From contig CAMOOX010000061.1 of the NCBI GenBank assembly GCA_946621875.1, forward strand, positions 1 to 6,688: DNA of 6,688 bases, written 5' to 3'. The position numbers and the translations under genes were made by a program. Below, in pieces: positions 1 through 6,541 of the stretch (position 1 is the first letter of the stretch; the number at the start of each line of letters is the position of its first letter). Source of the stretch: UBA1738 sp003453455 (lineage in GTDB: Bacteria > Bacillota > Clostridia > UBA1381). The notes below the pieces were generated by a model. It saw only the letters and a list, made by a program, of their open reading frames with translations, searched no databases and was not told the DNA's origin.

Positions 1-512
1 GCAATTCTTGTAACCTTTATATCAAACGGCTTTAAAAGCTTTTGAATATATACAGCTGTTGCCGTGCCGTTTACAGTCGGATTTGTCGCCATAATGACTT
101 CCTTCGCCTCTCCGCTTGATATCCGCAGCAAAAGCTCCTTTATTCTGATATCATCGGGTGAAATATTATCAATCGGTGAAATTGCGCCGTGCAGTACATG
201 ATAAAGACCGTTATACTGCCCCGTTTTTTCGATTGCCGACACATCCTTGGGTGTTTCCACTACACAAATAACGCTTGCATCACGCTTTTCCGATTTACAA
301 ATATGGCATGGAGTGCTGTCGGTCAGATTTTGGCAAACTTCACAGAATTTTATGGACTTTTTTGCACTCGAAATAATTTCAGACATTTTTTTTGCGTCTT
401 CATCACTCATTGCATCAAGCACATAAAATGCCATACGCTCCGCACTTTTCCTGCCCACGCCCGGAAATTGCGCAAACTGCTCAATTAAACTTTCAATCGT
501 CGGTGAATACAT
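1..512 (-). CDS. recR: Recombination mediator protein RecR (3' end cut by window edge)
   Basis: RecR works with RecO and RecF in the cytoplasm to load RecA on SSB-coated single-stranded DNA at gaps. My translation of the minus strand gives 170 residues from ATG at 512 and runs off the window; the family is about 198-200 residues, so roughly 30 C-terminal residues are missing. Visible parts are an N-terminal helix-hairpin-helix region with FPGVGRKSAERMAFYVL (residues 16-32), a four-cysteine zinc site C57, C60, C69, C72 (CEVC and CHIC), and a Toprim domain starting VICVVETPKD (81-90) with its acidic residue E86. The position of the PGVG motif matches other RecR proteins, which supports this start. 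The SD candidate AAAGGA lies at 524-529, 11 nt from the ATG, which is somewhat long. It is the last visible gene of the dnaX-ybaB-recR cluster, 78 nt after ybaB. The identification is secure. Confidence 0.97.
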   Translation of the reverse strand, partial: MYSPTIESLIEQFAQFPGVGRKSAERMAFYVLDAMSDEDAKKMSEIISSAKKSIKFCEVCQNLTDSTPCHICKSEKRDASVICVVETPKDVSAIEKTGQYNGLYHVLHGAISPIDNISPDDIRIKELLLRISSGEAKEVIMATNPTVNGTATAVYIQKLLKPFDIKVTRI

Positions 513-535
513 AAATAAAACATTCCTTTCAAGCA

Positions 536-554
536 CAAAATGCCCTGCATTTTG
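536..554. other. Small perfect inverted repeat between ybaB and recR
   Basis: CAAAATGC (536-543) and GCATTTTG (547-554) form an 8-bp perfect stem with a 3-nt loop. On the transcribed minus strand no T-run follows, so this does not look like a Rho-independent terminator. It sits just upstream of the recR SD and might act as an RNA processing or stability hairpin. That role is inference only. Confidence 0.4.
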
Positions 555-565
555 CACCTCACTTC

Positions 566-588
566 TTCACTATTCACTCTTCACTATT
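566..588. repeat. Short tandem heptamer repeat (TAGTGAA/GAGTGAA type)
   Basis: On the plus strand, TTCACTA (566-572), TTCACTC (573-579) and TTCACTA (580-586) are three back-to-back heptamers, preceded by the related TCACTTC (559-565). On the transcribed strand this reads as alternating TAGTGAA and GAGTGAA units directly after the ybaB stop codon. It is confined to the ybaB-recR gap and codes for nothing. I recall similar TAGTGAA-type runs in intergenic DNA of other bacteria, but no search was made. Confidence 0.6.
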
Positions 589-590
589 AC

Positions 591-944
591 CTAAAACAGT
601 CCGGGAATACTTATATTCCCTGTTATCTCTCCCATAGCCTCTTCCATTAGCGCATCCGCCTTTTTAATTGCGTCGTTAACAGCTACGGTTATTAAATCTT
701 CCAAGGTCTCAACATCATCAGGGTCAACAGCCTCAGGCTTTATAGTAACCGCCTTTACTTCCTTTTTACCGCTCATTTTAACGGTAACTACTCCGCCGCC
801 GGCAGTCGCTTCGACCTCCTGTTTTTCAACTTCTGCCTGAACAGACTCCATTTTTTCCTGCATAAGCTGTGCCTGCTTTACAACATTTGGTACCTTCTTG
901 TTCTGATTCATTCCGCTGCCGCCAAATCCTTTATACTTTCCCAT
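591..944 (-). CDS. ybaB: YbaB/EbfC family nucleoid-associated DNA-binding protein
   Basis: This is a 117-residue member of the YbaB/EbfC family, small dimeric DNA-binding proteins of the nucleoid that are almost always encoded between dnaX and recR. The N-terminus is Gly-rich (MGKYKGFGGSG), as is usual in the family in Bacillota. A long helix follows (about 20-47, VVKQAQLMQEKMESVQAEVE), then the typical beta region GGGVVTVKMSGKKEVKAVTI (50-68), then P-E-x-VDPDDVETLEDLITVAVNDA (about 70-92), and a C-terminal helix ending IPGLF. The length is normal. The start is ATG at 944, served by AAAGGAG at 954-960. An overlapping ATG at 949-951 is in another frame and is too close to the SD. The SD shares bases with the dnaX TAA stop, and the two genes are 14 nt apart, which suggests translational coupling. 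The precise cellular role of the family is still poorly defined. Confidence 0.95.
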   Translation of the reverse strand: MGKYKGFGGSGMNQNKKVPNVVKQAQLMQEKMESVQAEVEKQEVEATAGGGVVTVKMSGKKEVKAVTIKPEAVDPDDVETLEDLITVAVNDAIKKADALMEEAMGEITGNISIPGLF

Positions 945-958
945 TTTTCATTTCTCCT

Positions 959-2710
959 TTATTCTTCGCTTTCGCGTTCATTTTCATCTAAAAATTCTTC
1001 TTCGTCATCGTCTTCTTCGCCGCCCATTTCCACCTGTTCAAAATCATCATCCTGCGGCTTATAGCTTATAAACTCCGAGCTGTCAATATCCTCCACAATC
1101 TCCGGAAAACGCTCGTCCAAGTCCTGTATTGTATTATTTTGGTGTTCCTTTTTCGCACCGATTTTCCAAAAATCTATAATATTATCCTCAATATCGTCTA
1201 AAAATGCAGTTTTTGCAATTATTTGACTGCCGATTGCCTGATTTATAACCTCTTCTATCTCTTGCCTATGCTTATTTGCGAGCTCCTTAGACATCACCTC
1301 ATTGTGCTCAAATATAAGGATTATTCCCTCCTTGTCTATCGTAACCCTTCTGCCAAGGACCGTGCTTGCGATAAAGGGGTATTTTTTGGATATCTGCCTT
1401 GAAATCTTGTCCCATGCCCGTGCCGCAGCAACGCAGGGCGACTCCGGGGTAAGCGTACTTATATCAACAGGCACAAAAAGTCGCGCTGACGGCTGTTTAT
1501 GCGGTTTTACAGGTTCTTTTTGAGGTGTTTTTTCCTCTTTTTGCACCGCCACCTTTATGCCTTCTTTAACCTTTTCTTCAAGGGCTTCTATCCTGTCTAA
1601 AAGTGCATCAAAAGATGAGTTAAGCTCAGGTCTTGTAAGCTTTATGAGTGCAAGCTCATAAATTACCCTCGGCTCATTTGCCCATTTTGCCTCATTTTTC
1701 GCATTTGAAAGCGCCGAAATTGCTCCCGAAAGCTTTTCAAAAGAGGTACGCTCCGCCTGGGCTTTGAGCTTTATAATCTCCTCCGCCTCACGGTCAATCA
1801 GCTTTTCCGTATTATCTGTAACCTTGCAAATTAAAAGGTTTCTGTAATGCTCTATGAGATTTCCTATAAAGTTATTTAAATCTCTGCCGTCGCTCATAAG
1901 CTGCTCAATTATTTCAAAAATTTTCGCGCTGTTCCCATCATTTACCGCATCAGCCATAGCAAAAAGCGGTGCTGTCCCCGATATTCCAAGCGCCTTTGAA
2001 ACAGCATCATAGGTAAGGCTGTCTCCTGATTCTGAAACGCATCTTTCCAAAATGGTCAATCCGTCACGCATAGAACCGTCGGCAAGCTGTGCCAAAAGCC
2101 CGAACGCATCGTCTGTTACAGAAAGTCCCTCACCCATGGCAATCTCACGCATACGCCTTATAATATCTTCCGTTTTTATGCGCTTAAAATCAAACCTCTG
2201 ACATCTCGACAAAATTGTTTGCGGCACCTTATGTGCCTCAGTAGTAGCAAGTATAAAAACTGTGTGTTCAGGCGGCTCTTCAAGAGTTTTCAAAAGTGCA
2301 TTAAACGCACCCTGCGACAGCATATGCACCTCGTCTATTATGTAAACTCTGTATTTTGCCTCCGTTGCCACATATTTTGAATCTTCAATTATTTCTCTTA
2401 TATTATCAACGCCGTTATTGGATGCTGCGTCTATTTCAAAAACATCAAGTATCGAGCCGTCCGATATGCCACGGCAAATGTCGCATTCATTACAAGGAGA
2501 ACCGTTTTTTGGATTTTGGCAGTTTATTGCCTTTGCAAGTATTTTCGCAACGGTGGTTTTACCCGTACCGCGTGTACCGCAAAAAAGATAGGCATGTGAA
2601 ATTTTGCCCGTTTTTAACTGATTTTGAAGAGTCTTTGTTATGTGCTCTTGACCTACAACATCTTCAAATACAGCGGGGCGCCATTTTCTGTAAATTGCCT
2701 GATATGCCAT
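959..2710 (-). CDS. dnaX: DNA polymerase III subunit gamma/tau (clamp loader ATPase)
   Basis: DnaX is the ATPase of the clamp loader, which opens the beta clamp and places it on primed DNA; tau also ties the polymerase to the replisome. Numbered from the ATG at 2710 (583 aa), the Walker A is GTRGTGKT (45-52), the zinc cysteines are C64, C73, C76 and C79, the Walker B is IIDEVHM (124-130), sensor 1 is ATTEAHKV (155-162), the SRC arginine finger is 168-170 and sensor 2 is GSMRDGLT (212-219). A helical domain III follows, then a charged linker (about 378-408) and a tau-type C-terminal domain (about 425-505). The last 25 residues are very acidic (EEDDDEEEF). An ATG three codons upstream (2719) directly abuts the SD AAGGAG (2720-2725), while MAYQAIYRKWRP has 9-nt spacing and matches the family start, so I chose 2710. 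No A AAA AAG frameshift signal was seen. dnaX follows the SRP RNA and probably shares its promoter. Confidence 0.97.
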   Translation of the reverse strand: MAYQAIYRKWRPAVFEDVVGQEHITKTLQNQLKTGKISHAYLFCGTRGTGKTTVAKILAKAINCQNPKNGSPCNECDICRGISDGSILDVFEIDAASNNGVDNIREIIEDSKYVATEAKYRVYIIDEVHMLSQGAFNALLKTLEEPPEHTVFILATTEAHKVPQTILSRCQRFDFKRIKTEDIIRRMREIAMGEGLSVTDDAFGLLAQLADGSMRDGLTILERCVSESGDSLTYDAVSKALGISGTAPLFAMADAVNDGNSAKIFEIIEQLMSDGRDLNNFIGNLIEHYRNLLICKVTDNTEKLIDREAEEIIKLKAQAERTSFEKLSGAISALSNAKNEAKWANEPRVIYELALIKLTRPELNSSFDALLDRIEALEEKVKEGIKVAVQKEEKTPQKEPVKPHKQPSARLFVPVDISTLTPESPCVAAARAWDKISRQISKKYPFIASTVLGRRVTIDKEGIILIFEHNEVMSKELANKHRQEIEEVINQAIGSQIIAKTAFLDDIEDNIIDFWKIGAKKEHQNNTIQDLDERFPEIVEDIDSSEFISYKPQDDDFEQVEMGGEEDDDEEEFLDENERESEE

Positions 2711-2719
2711 TATCTGCAT

Positions 2720-2725
2720 CTCCTT
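2720..2725 (-). promoter_or_regulatory. dnaX ribosome binding site that decides the start
   Basis: AAGGAG on the minus strand lies 9 nt before the ATG at 2710 and 0 nt before the upstream in-frame ATG at 2719. Only the downstream ATG has workable spacing. The site starts about 12 nt after the 3' end of the SRP RNA stem. Confidence 0.8.
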
Positions 2726-2737
2726 AACATAAAATAA

Positions 2738-2855
2738 GGCTCAAACCGAGTTTTTCTGTATCGCACAAAGCATTCTGCTTATTGCTGCTTGGTTCCCCAT
2801 CTGACAAGGTTCACAGCGCTCTATCGTACAGGACTCGGTTATCATCGCCCTACAA
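2738..2855 (-). ncRNA. ffs: Signal recognition particle RNA, small bacterial (4.5S) type
   Basis: This is the RNA scaffold of SRP. It binds Ffh and, through its tetraloop, the receptor FtsY during co-translational membrane targeting. On the minus strand the hallmark Ffh-binding segment is present: CTTGTCAG, a TGG stem, the GGAA tetraloop (2793-2796), CCA, then AGCAGCAATAAG. The closing stems also pair: AACCGAG (2744-2750) with CTCGGTT (2834-2840), read on the plus strand, plus CTGTA/TACAG and an outer GGC/GCC. The usual tetraloop stem TCC/GGA is replaced by the compensating TGG/CCA. The transcript from the predicted start is about 118 nt, which leaves no room for an Alu domain. The position directly upstream of dnaX-ybaB-recR matches Bacillus scr. 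The ends are approximate: the 5' end comes from the promoter and the 3' end from the last paired bases. Any ORF read across it is spurious. Confidence 0.93.
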
Positions 2856-2861
2856 CTTGTA

Positions 2862-2890
2862 ATTATACTATACTCCTTATAAAAGTTCAA
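2862..2890 (-). promoter_or_regulatory. Sigma-A promoter of the SRP RNA (and probably dnaX-ybaB-recR)
   Basis: On the minus strand a -35 element TTGAAC (2885-2890) and a perfect -10 TATAAT (2862-2867) are separated by exactly 17 nt. The predicted start is about 2853-2856, just before the GGGC that opens the SRP RNA. The -35 begins only 16 nt after the pcrA stop codon. A strong promoter is expected for an abundant stable RNA. Confidence 0.85.
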
Positions 2891-2906
2891 GTATTTTTTG
2901 CCAAAA

Positions 2907-5099
2907 TCATATTTTTTCAAGTTTCGCCATTGCCGCCATAAGTCGTTTTGTGTCTCCGCTGTCAAATTTGACCTCTAAAAGAGCGTCCTTTTCAAAACGC
3001 TGAACCGCCGTAATTGTACCGTCTCCGAATTTAGGATGCCTAACACGCTCGCCTGCTGCGAAATCCACATCTGTCAATTTGAAAGAACTTGCAGAAGAAA
3101 TCTGTCCGAAAATTTCTGTTTTTGCTCGCCTTACCGACTGTGGAATTTGTATGCTGTCCCCCATTCTGTCAATAGGTGATACCCCATCCTCCTTTAAATA
3201 TTCGTCGGGTATTTCCTTTAAAAACCTTGAACTGACCTGATGCGTTGTCTGCCCGTAAACTGTACGGCTTTTTGCTGCGGTTATATAAAGCTGTTTTTTT
3301 GCTCTCGTTATTGCAACATAGCAAAGACGGCGTTCCTCCTCCAAGTCCTCCGAGCTGTCCATAGACCGAACTGATGGGAATAAGCCCTCTTCCATACCGC
3401 TTAAAAAGACATTTTTAAATTCAAGGCCCTTCGCAGAATGTATTGTCATAAGCACACAGGTGTCGTCATTTTCATCATAGGAGTCAATATCGGAAACAAG
3501 CGAAACATTTTCCAAAAACCCTGCAAGCGTCGGTGTTTCCTCGGTTTTTTCGTACTCCGAAACTGCGGACAAAAATTCACCCAAGTTATCTATTCTTGTT
3601 TTTGCCTCAATAGTATTCTCAATCGTCAAAGCCGCCATATATCCTGTATCATTTATCACCTTTTCGGTAAAATCTGTAAGGCGCATTGTCTTTTCGGCTT
3701 TTTTAAGTGAGCTTATCATATCGCAAAACTCAATAAGACCTGCACCAGATCGCGATAGTTCCTGATATAAATTTGCATTTTTAGCAATTTCAAATGAGCT
3801 TACGCCCAAATCCGACGCCATCCTTGCAACCTTATCAATCGTAGTTTTACCTATACCTCGCTTTGGCTCGTTGACTATCCGTTCAAAGCTAAGGCTGTCA
3901 TTTACATTATGTATAAGCCGCAAATAGGCGATAATATCCTTTATTTCCTTTCTGTCATAGAACCTCAGCCCGCCAAGCACTTTATACGGGATAGCGCTTC
4001 GCATAAGCAATTCCTCTATAATACGTGACTGTGCATTTGTTCGGTACAAAATTGCAAAATCGGCATATTTTTCGCCTTTTTGGTGCGCCTTTTCTATTTC
4101 ATTTGCAATATAAAGCGCCTCATCTCGTTCATTGTAGCCGATATGGAACTTTATTTTGCCGCCCTCTTCATTTTCAGTCCACAAAGACTTACTTTTTCTG
4201 CCTTTATTGTTATGTATTACCGCATTTGCCGCGTCTAAAATGGTAGAAGTTGAACGGTAATTCTGTTCAAGCTTAATAACGGTACTTTCAGGGAAAGTAT
4301 CCTCAAAATTTAAAATATTCTGTATATTTGCACCGCGGAACTTGTATATACTCTGGTCATCATCGCCCACAACGCATATATTTTTATGCTTTTTCGCCAG
4401 CATACTTATGAATTTGTACTGGGAATTGTTGGTATCCTGATATTCATCTACCATTATGTACTGAAACCGGTTTTGATATTTTTCTAAAATTTCAGGGTTT
4501 TCTTCCAAAATTTTTACCGCAAAAAACAGAATATCATCAAAATCCAGGGCATTATTTGCCTTTAATTTTTTTTGATAAAGCTCATAAATTTCGCCGATGC
4601 GTGTTTTGCGGTAATCACCCTTTGCCTCCGCATAAAACTCATCAGGAGAGAGCATTTCGTCCTTTGCCTTTGAAATTATTGACAGAACTGCGCGATATGG
4701 GTAATTTTTCTCATCAATATCAAGCTCTTTATAACATTCCTTCATAACCGTTTTTGTGTCGGCGCTGTCATAAATTACAAACCCTTGTTCAAACCCCAAA
4801 ACTCCGATATGCGACCGCAAAATCCTCACGCATGCGGTATGGAATGTGCAAATCCACATATCCTTTGAAAGCTCGCCAATAATAGCGTTTACCCTTTCTT
4901 TCATCTCGTTTGCCGCTTTATTGGTAAAAGTAATCGCCAAAATATTGTATGGATGTATATTTTTTGTTTCTATTATATATGCAATTCGGTTTACCAAAAC
5001 GGTGGTTTTTCCGCTTCCTGCACCTGCCAAAATTAAAACAGGTCCGTCAGATTTGGTGACTGCCGCTTTTTGCATATCATTAAGCGCTGTTAAATTCAA
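2907..5099 (-). CDS. pcrA: ATP-dependent DNA helicase PcrA (UvrD/Rep superfamily 1A)
   Basis: PcrA is the essential 3'-to-5' helicase of Bacillota. It acts in nucleotide excision repair, removes RecA and transcription complexes from DNA, and supports rolling-circle plasmids. Numbered from TTG at 5099 (730 aa, normal length), the Q motif is LNDMQ (6-10), Walker A AGAGSGKT (25-32), motif II VDEYQDTN (217-224), motif III GDDDQSIYKFRGA (245-257), motif IV LEQNYRST (277-284), motif V TIHSAKGLEF (552-561) and motif VI CYVAITRAKK (593-602). The C-terminal GERVRHPKFGDGTI region (683-730) is the Tudor-like domain that binds RNA polymerase in PcrA. An ATG nine codons upstream (5126) has no SD and sits at the predicted transcription start. 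TTG at 5099 has GGAGG with 7-nt spacing and gives the family N-terminus MNLTALNDMQKAAV. The gene transcribes towards the SRP RNA, with no clear terminator between them. Confidence 0.97.
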   Translation of the reverse strand: MNLTALNDMQKAAVTKSDGPVLILAGAGSGKTTVLVNRIAYIIETKNIHPYNILAITFTNKAANEMKERVNAIIGELSKDMWICTFHTACVRILRSHIGVLGFEQGFVIYDSADTKTVMKECYKELDIDEKNYPYRAVLSIISKAKDEMLSPDEFYAEAKGDYRKTRIGEIYELYQKKLKANNALDFDDILFFAVKILEENPEILEKYQNRFQYIMVDEYQDTNNSQYKFISMLAKKHKNICVVGDDDQSIYKFRGANIQNILNFEDTFPESTVIKLEQNYRSTSTILDAANAVIHNNKGRKSKSLWTENEEGGKIKFHIGYNERDEALYIANEIEKAHQKGEKYADFAILYRTNAQSRIIEELLMRSAIPYKVLGGLRFYDRKEIKDIIAYLRLIHNVNDSLSFERIVNEPKRGIGKTTIDKVARMASDLGVSSFEIAKNANLYQELSRSGAGLIEFCDMISSLKKAEKTMRLTDFTEKVINDTGYMAALTIENTIEAKTRIDNLGEFLSAVSEYEKTEETPTLAGFLENVSLVSDIDSYDENDDTCVLMTIHSAKGLEFKNVFLSGMEEGLFPSVRSMDSSEDLEEERRLCYVAITRAKKQLYITAAKSRTVYGQTTHQVSSRFLKEIPDEYLKEDGVSPIDRMGDSIQIPQSVRRAKTEIFGQISSASSFKLTDVDFAAGERVRHPKFGDGTITAVQRFEKDALLEVKFDSGDTKRLMAAMAKLEKI

Positions 5100-5106
5100 A
5101 ATTATT

Positions 5107-5111
5107 CCTCC
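5107..5111 (-). promoter_or_regulatory. pcrA ribosome binding site supporting a TTG start
   Basis: GGAGG on the minus strand is 7 nt before TTG at 5097-5099. It lies inside the reading frame that would extend from the upstream ATG, so an ATG start would make the SD part of the coding region and leave the ATG with no SD. Confidence 0.8.
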
Positions 5112-5129
5112 GTGTTTTTTTCTCATTAG

Positions 5130-5138
5130 AGTATATCA
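5130..5138 (-). promoter_or_regulatory. Extended -10 promoter of pcrA
   Basis: The minus strand reads TGATATACT, an extended -10 (TGn followed by TATACT). No good -35 is found 16-18 nt upstream, where the DNA is an A/T run, but the TGn motif can compensate. The predicted transcription start is near 5123, giving a leader of about 24 nt before the TTG start. Confidence 0.5.
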
Positions 5139-5238
5139 CATCTTTTAAAAAAATGCTATAAATTTTTCAAAGTTCCGCCAAAACTTCAATATCTTTTGCA
5201 GTATTTAAAACCCGCAAACGGTTAATTTAATAGAGTAG

Positions 5239-5247
5239 TTTCGACTT
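5239..5247. promoter_or_regulatory. Near-match Spo0A box upstream of spoIVB
   Basis: The plus strand TTTCGACTT reads AAGTCGAAA on the other strand, 6 of 7 against the core 0A box TGTCGAA. The site lies 4 bases before the spoIVB SD, a position more typical of repression than activation. A single degenerate box is weak evidence. Confidence 0.25.
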
Positions 5248-5250
5248 GTG

Positions 5251-5257
5251 AGGTGAT
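5251..5257 (+). promoter_or_regulatory. spoIVB ribosome binding site pointing to an ACG start
   Basis: AGGTGAT is fully complementary to the 3' tail of 16S rRNA. Initiation is expected 5-9 nt after AGGTG, which falls on AAA or ACG (5263-5265) in the spoIVB frame; TAA at 5257-5259 closes the frame upstream. No ATG, GTG or TTG with usable spacing is present in that frame. Confidence 0.7.
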
Positions 5258-5262
5258 AAAAA

Positions 5263-6411
5263 ACGAAAAAATTTTCAAAAAAGTTATTTTTATTATTACC
5301 TTTAATATTGTTTTTAGCCGTTTATAATATGATTCCCGAAAAAATAACAATATTTAAAGGTCAAAAAATGAATACGCTTTTAGGAATGTCAGCAAAAGCC
5401 GATAACTATGAAGCCGGAAAATATGAAATAATGCTTTTTGATATTTTCCCTATAAAAACGGTCAGCGTTTCAGTTGCACCTACAAGCTATGTAATTCCGT
5501 CAGGTGAGGCAATAGGCGTTAAGCTATACACCGACGGAGTATTGGTAATAGGAAGCGGAAGCGTGACCGCACAAGACGGAAGCACAAAAGAACCTGCAAA
5601 ACAGGCAGGGATTTTAGAAGGAGATAGGATTGTGGCGGTAAATGATATCCCTGTATCCGGCAACGCAGAATTAAAACAGCTTATAAACAGCTGTGACGGT
5701 CATGCGGTGCTTAGTGTAAAAAGAGGCGAAAATTCCCTTAAAATACCCGTTGAGGCAGTTTATTCAAAGGATACTAATTCCTATCTCATAGGCCTTTGGG
5801 TAAGGGACAGCGCCGCCGGCATAGGAACGCTTACCTTTTATAATCCGCAAAATTCCACCTTTGCAGCATTAGGTCACGGCATCTGCGATTATGATACCGA
5901 TGCACTCTTAACTGCACATGACGGCTCAATCAATTATTGCAGAGTAAAAAGCGTGAAAAAAAGTGAAAACGGAAGTCCCGGTGAACTTTTGGGCGAATTT
6001 TCTCAAAAAAAAGCTGGCGATATTTTGTTAAATTCCGAAGTTGGAATTTACGGAAATGCAGGTTCTGTTCCCGATGCTCCCCTTGTTCCCGTAGCATCAC
6101 GGTTTGAAGTGGAGATGGGGCTTGCACAGATTTTGTGTGACATTGACGGAAGCGGAACAAATGCGTATAATATCGAAATTACAAGAGTTTCAAAAGCCGC
6201 CAAACTCTCAGGAAAAAGCTTTGTTTTTAAGATTTGCGACAGCGAGCTTTTAGAAAAAACAGGCGGCATAGTCCAGGGTATGAGCGGAAGTCCCGTTTTG
6301 CAAAACGGTAAGCTGGTTGGTGCGGTAACTCATGTATTTGTAAATGACGCAAGCCGCGGATACGGCATTTTCGCCGAAAATATGCTGGATATGACAAATA
6401 AGATAGAATAG
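5263..6411 (+). CDS. spoIVB: SpoIVB signalling serine protease (PDZ + peptidase S55), apparent ACG start
   Basis: SpoIVB is made in the forespore, crosses into the space between the two membranes and cleaves SpoIVFA, freeing SpoIVFB to process pro-sigma-K. Numbered from ACG at 5263 (382 aa), a basic start (KKFSKK) is followed by a hydrophobic anchor LFLLLPLILFLAV (8-20). A PDZ domain is at about 80-165 (KQAGILEGDRIVAVNDIPV). The S55 domain carries H205 in FAALGHGI, D326 in CDSELLEKTGG and S341 in GMSGSPV; the 15-residue D-to-S spacing equals that of D363/S378 in Bacillus subtilis, so the triad looks intact. The C-terminus AVTHVFVNDASRGYGIFAENML is typical. The only conventional starts, TTG 5308 and ATG 5329, have no SD and would cut away the anchor. 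Either ACG is used or an ATG has been lost by mutation or sequence error. A strong terminator follows. No convincing sigma-G promoter was found. The family call is certain; the start is not. Confidence 0.95.
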   Translation, partial: TKKFSKKLFLLLPLILFLAVYNMIPEKITIFKGQKMNTLLGMSAKADNYEAGKYEIMLFDIFPIKTVSVSVAPTSYVIPSGEAIGVKLYTDGVLVIGSGSVTAQDGSTKEPAKQAGILEGDRIVAVNDIPVSGNAELKQLINSCDGHAVLSVKRGENSLKIPVEAVYSKDTNSYLIGLWVRDSAAGIGTLTFYNPQNSTFAALGHGICDYDTDALLTAHDGSINYCRVKSVKKSENGSPGELLGEFSQKKAGDILLNSEVGIYGNAGSVPDAPLVPVASRFEVEMGLAQILCDIDGSGTNAYNIEITRVSKAAKLSGKSFVFKICDSELLEKTGGIVQGMSGSPVLQNGKLVGAVTHVFVNDASRGYGIFAENMLDMTNKIE

Positions 6412-6442
6412 AAAGAGTGCCTGCTGTGTGCAGGCACTTTTT
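6412..6442 (+). terminator. Intrinsic terminator of spoIVB
   Basis: AGTGCCTGC (6416-6424), loop TGTGT and GCAGGCACT (6430-6438) form a 9-bp GC-rich stem followed by TTTT (6439-6442). Flanking A/T bases can extend the stem by four more pairs. It begins directly after the spoIVB stop, so spo0A depends mainly on its own promoter. Confidence 0.93.
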
Positions 6443-6506
6443 AAACGAATTACAAAAGATTTTTACAGATAAATTAAAATAATTTGCAAAAAAACCGAAA
6501 AAAGTA

Positions 6507-6535
6507 TTGCAATTATTGGAAAAATATGGTAATAT
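6507..6535 (+). promoter_or_regulatory. Sigma-A promoter of spo0A with extended -10
   Basis: TTGCAA (6507-6512), a 17-nt spacer and TAATAT (6530-6535) form a good vegetative promoter, with TG at 6527-6528 giving the extended -10 form TGGTAATAT. The predicted transcript begins near 6542, so the leader is about 113 nt. A sigma-H match further downstream was considered and is poor. Confidence 0.8.
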
Positions 6536-6541
6536 TGTGGT

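Noticed and set aside
189..488. Plus-strand reading frame opposite recR, and similar frames opposite dnaX, pcrA and spoIVB
   Set aside because: They are antisense or out-of-frame shadows of well-supported genes and lack ribosome binding sites and family features.
1120..1560. Programmed -1 frameshift site in dnaX producing gamma
   Set aside because: The A-runs in the linker and C-terminal part are out of phase with X XXY YYZ; the nearest, GCG AAA AAG, has G in place of the first A, and no downstream stop and hairpin pair was evident.
2891..2912. Terminator after pcrA
   Set aside because: Only an A/T-rich stretch is present, with no stable stem before a T-run; read-through into the SRP RNA seems possible.
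2741..2965. 74-codon minus-strand reading frame across the SRP RNA
   Set aside because: It overlaps the end of pcrA, the SRP promoter and the SRP RNA, and has no SD or recognisable protein features.
5196..5232. Sigma-F or sigma-G promoter for spoIVB (GTATT at 5201 with GGTTAATTT at 5220 or TTTAATA at 5226)
   Set aside because: The -10 matches are partial and the spacings do not fit both elements together. A forespore promoter is expected biologically but is not convincingly visible.
5253..5327. GTG at 5253 opening a 24-codon basic and hydrophobic peptide, a possible alternative start reached by frameshift
   Set aside because: It is out of the spoIVB frame, has no SD of its own (the GTG is part of the SD), and its hydrophobic character comes from the T-rich DNA being read one frame off.
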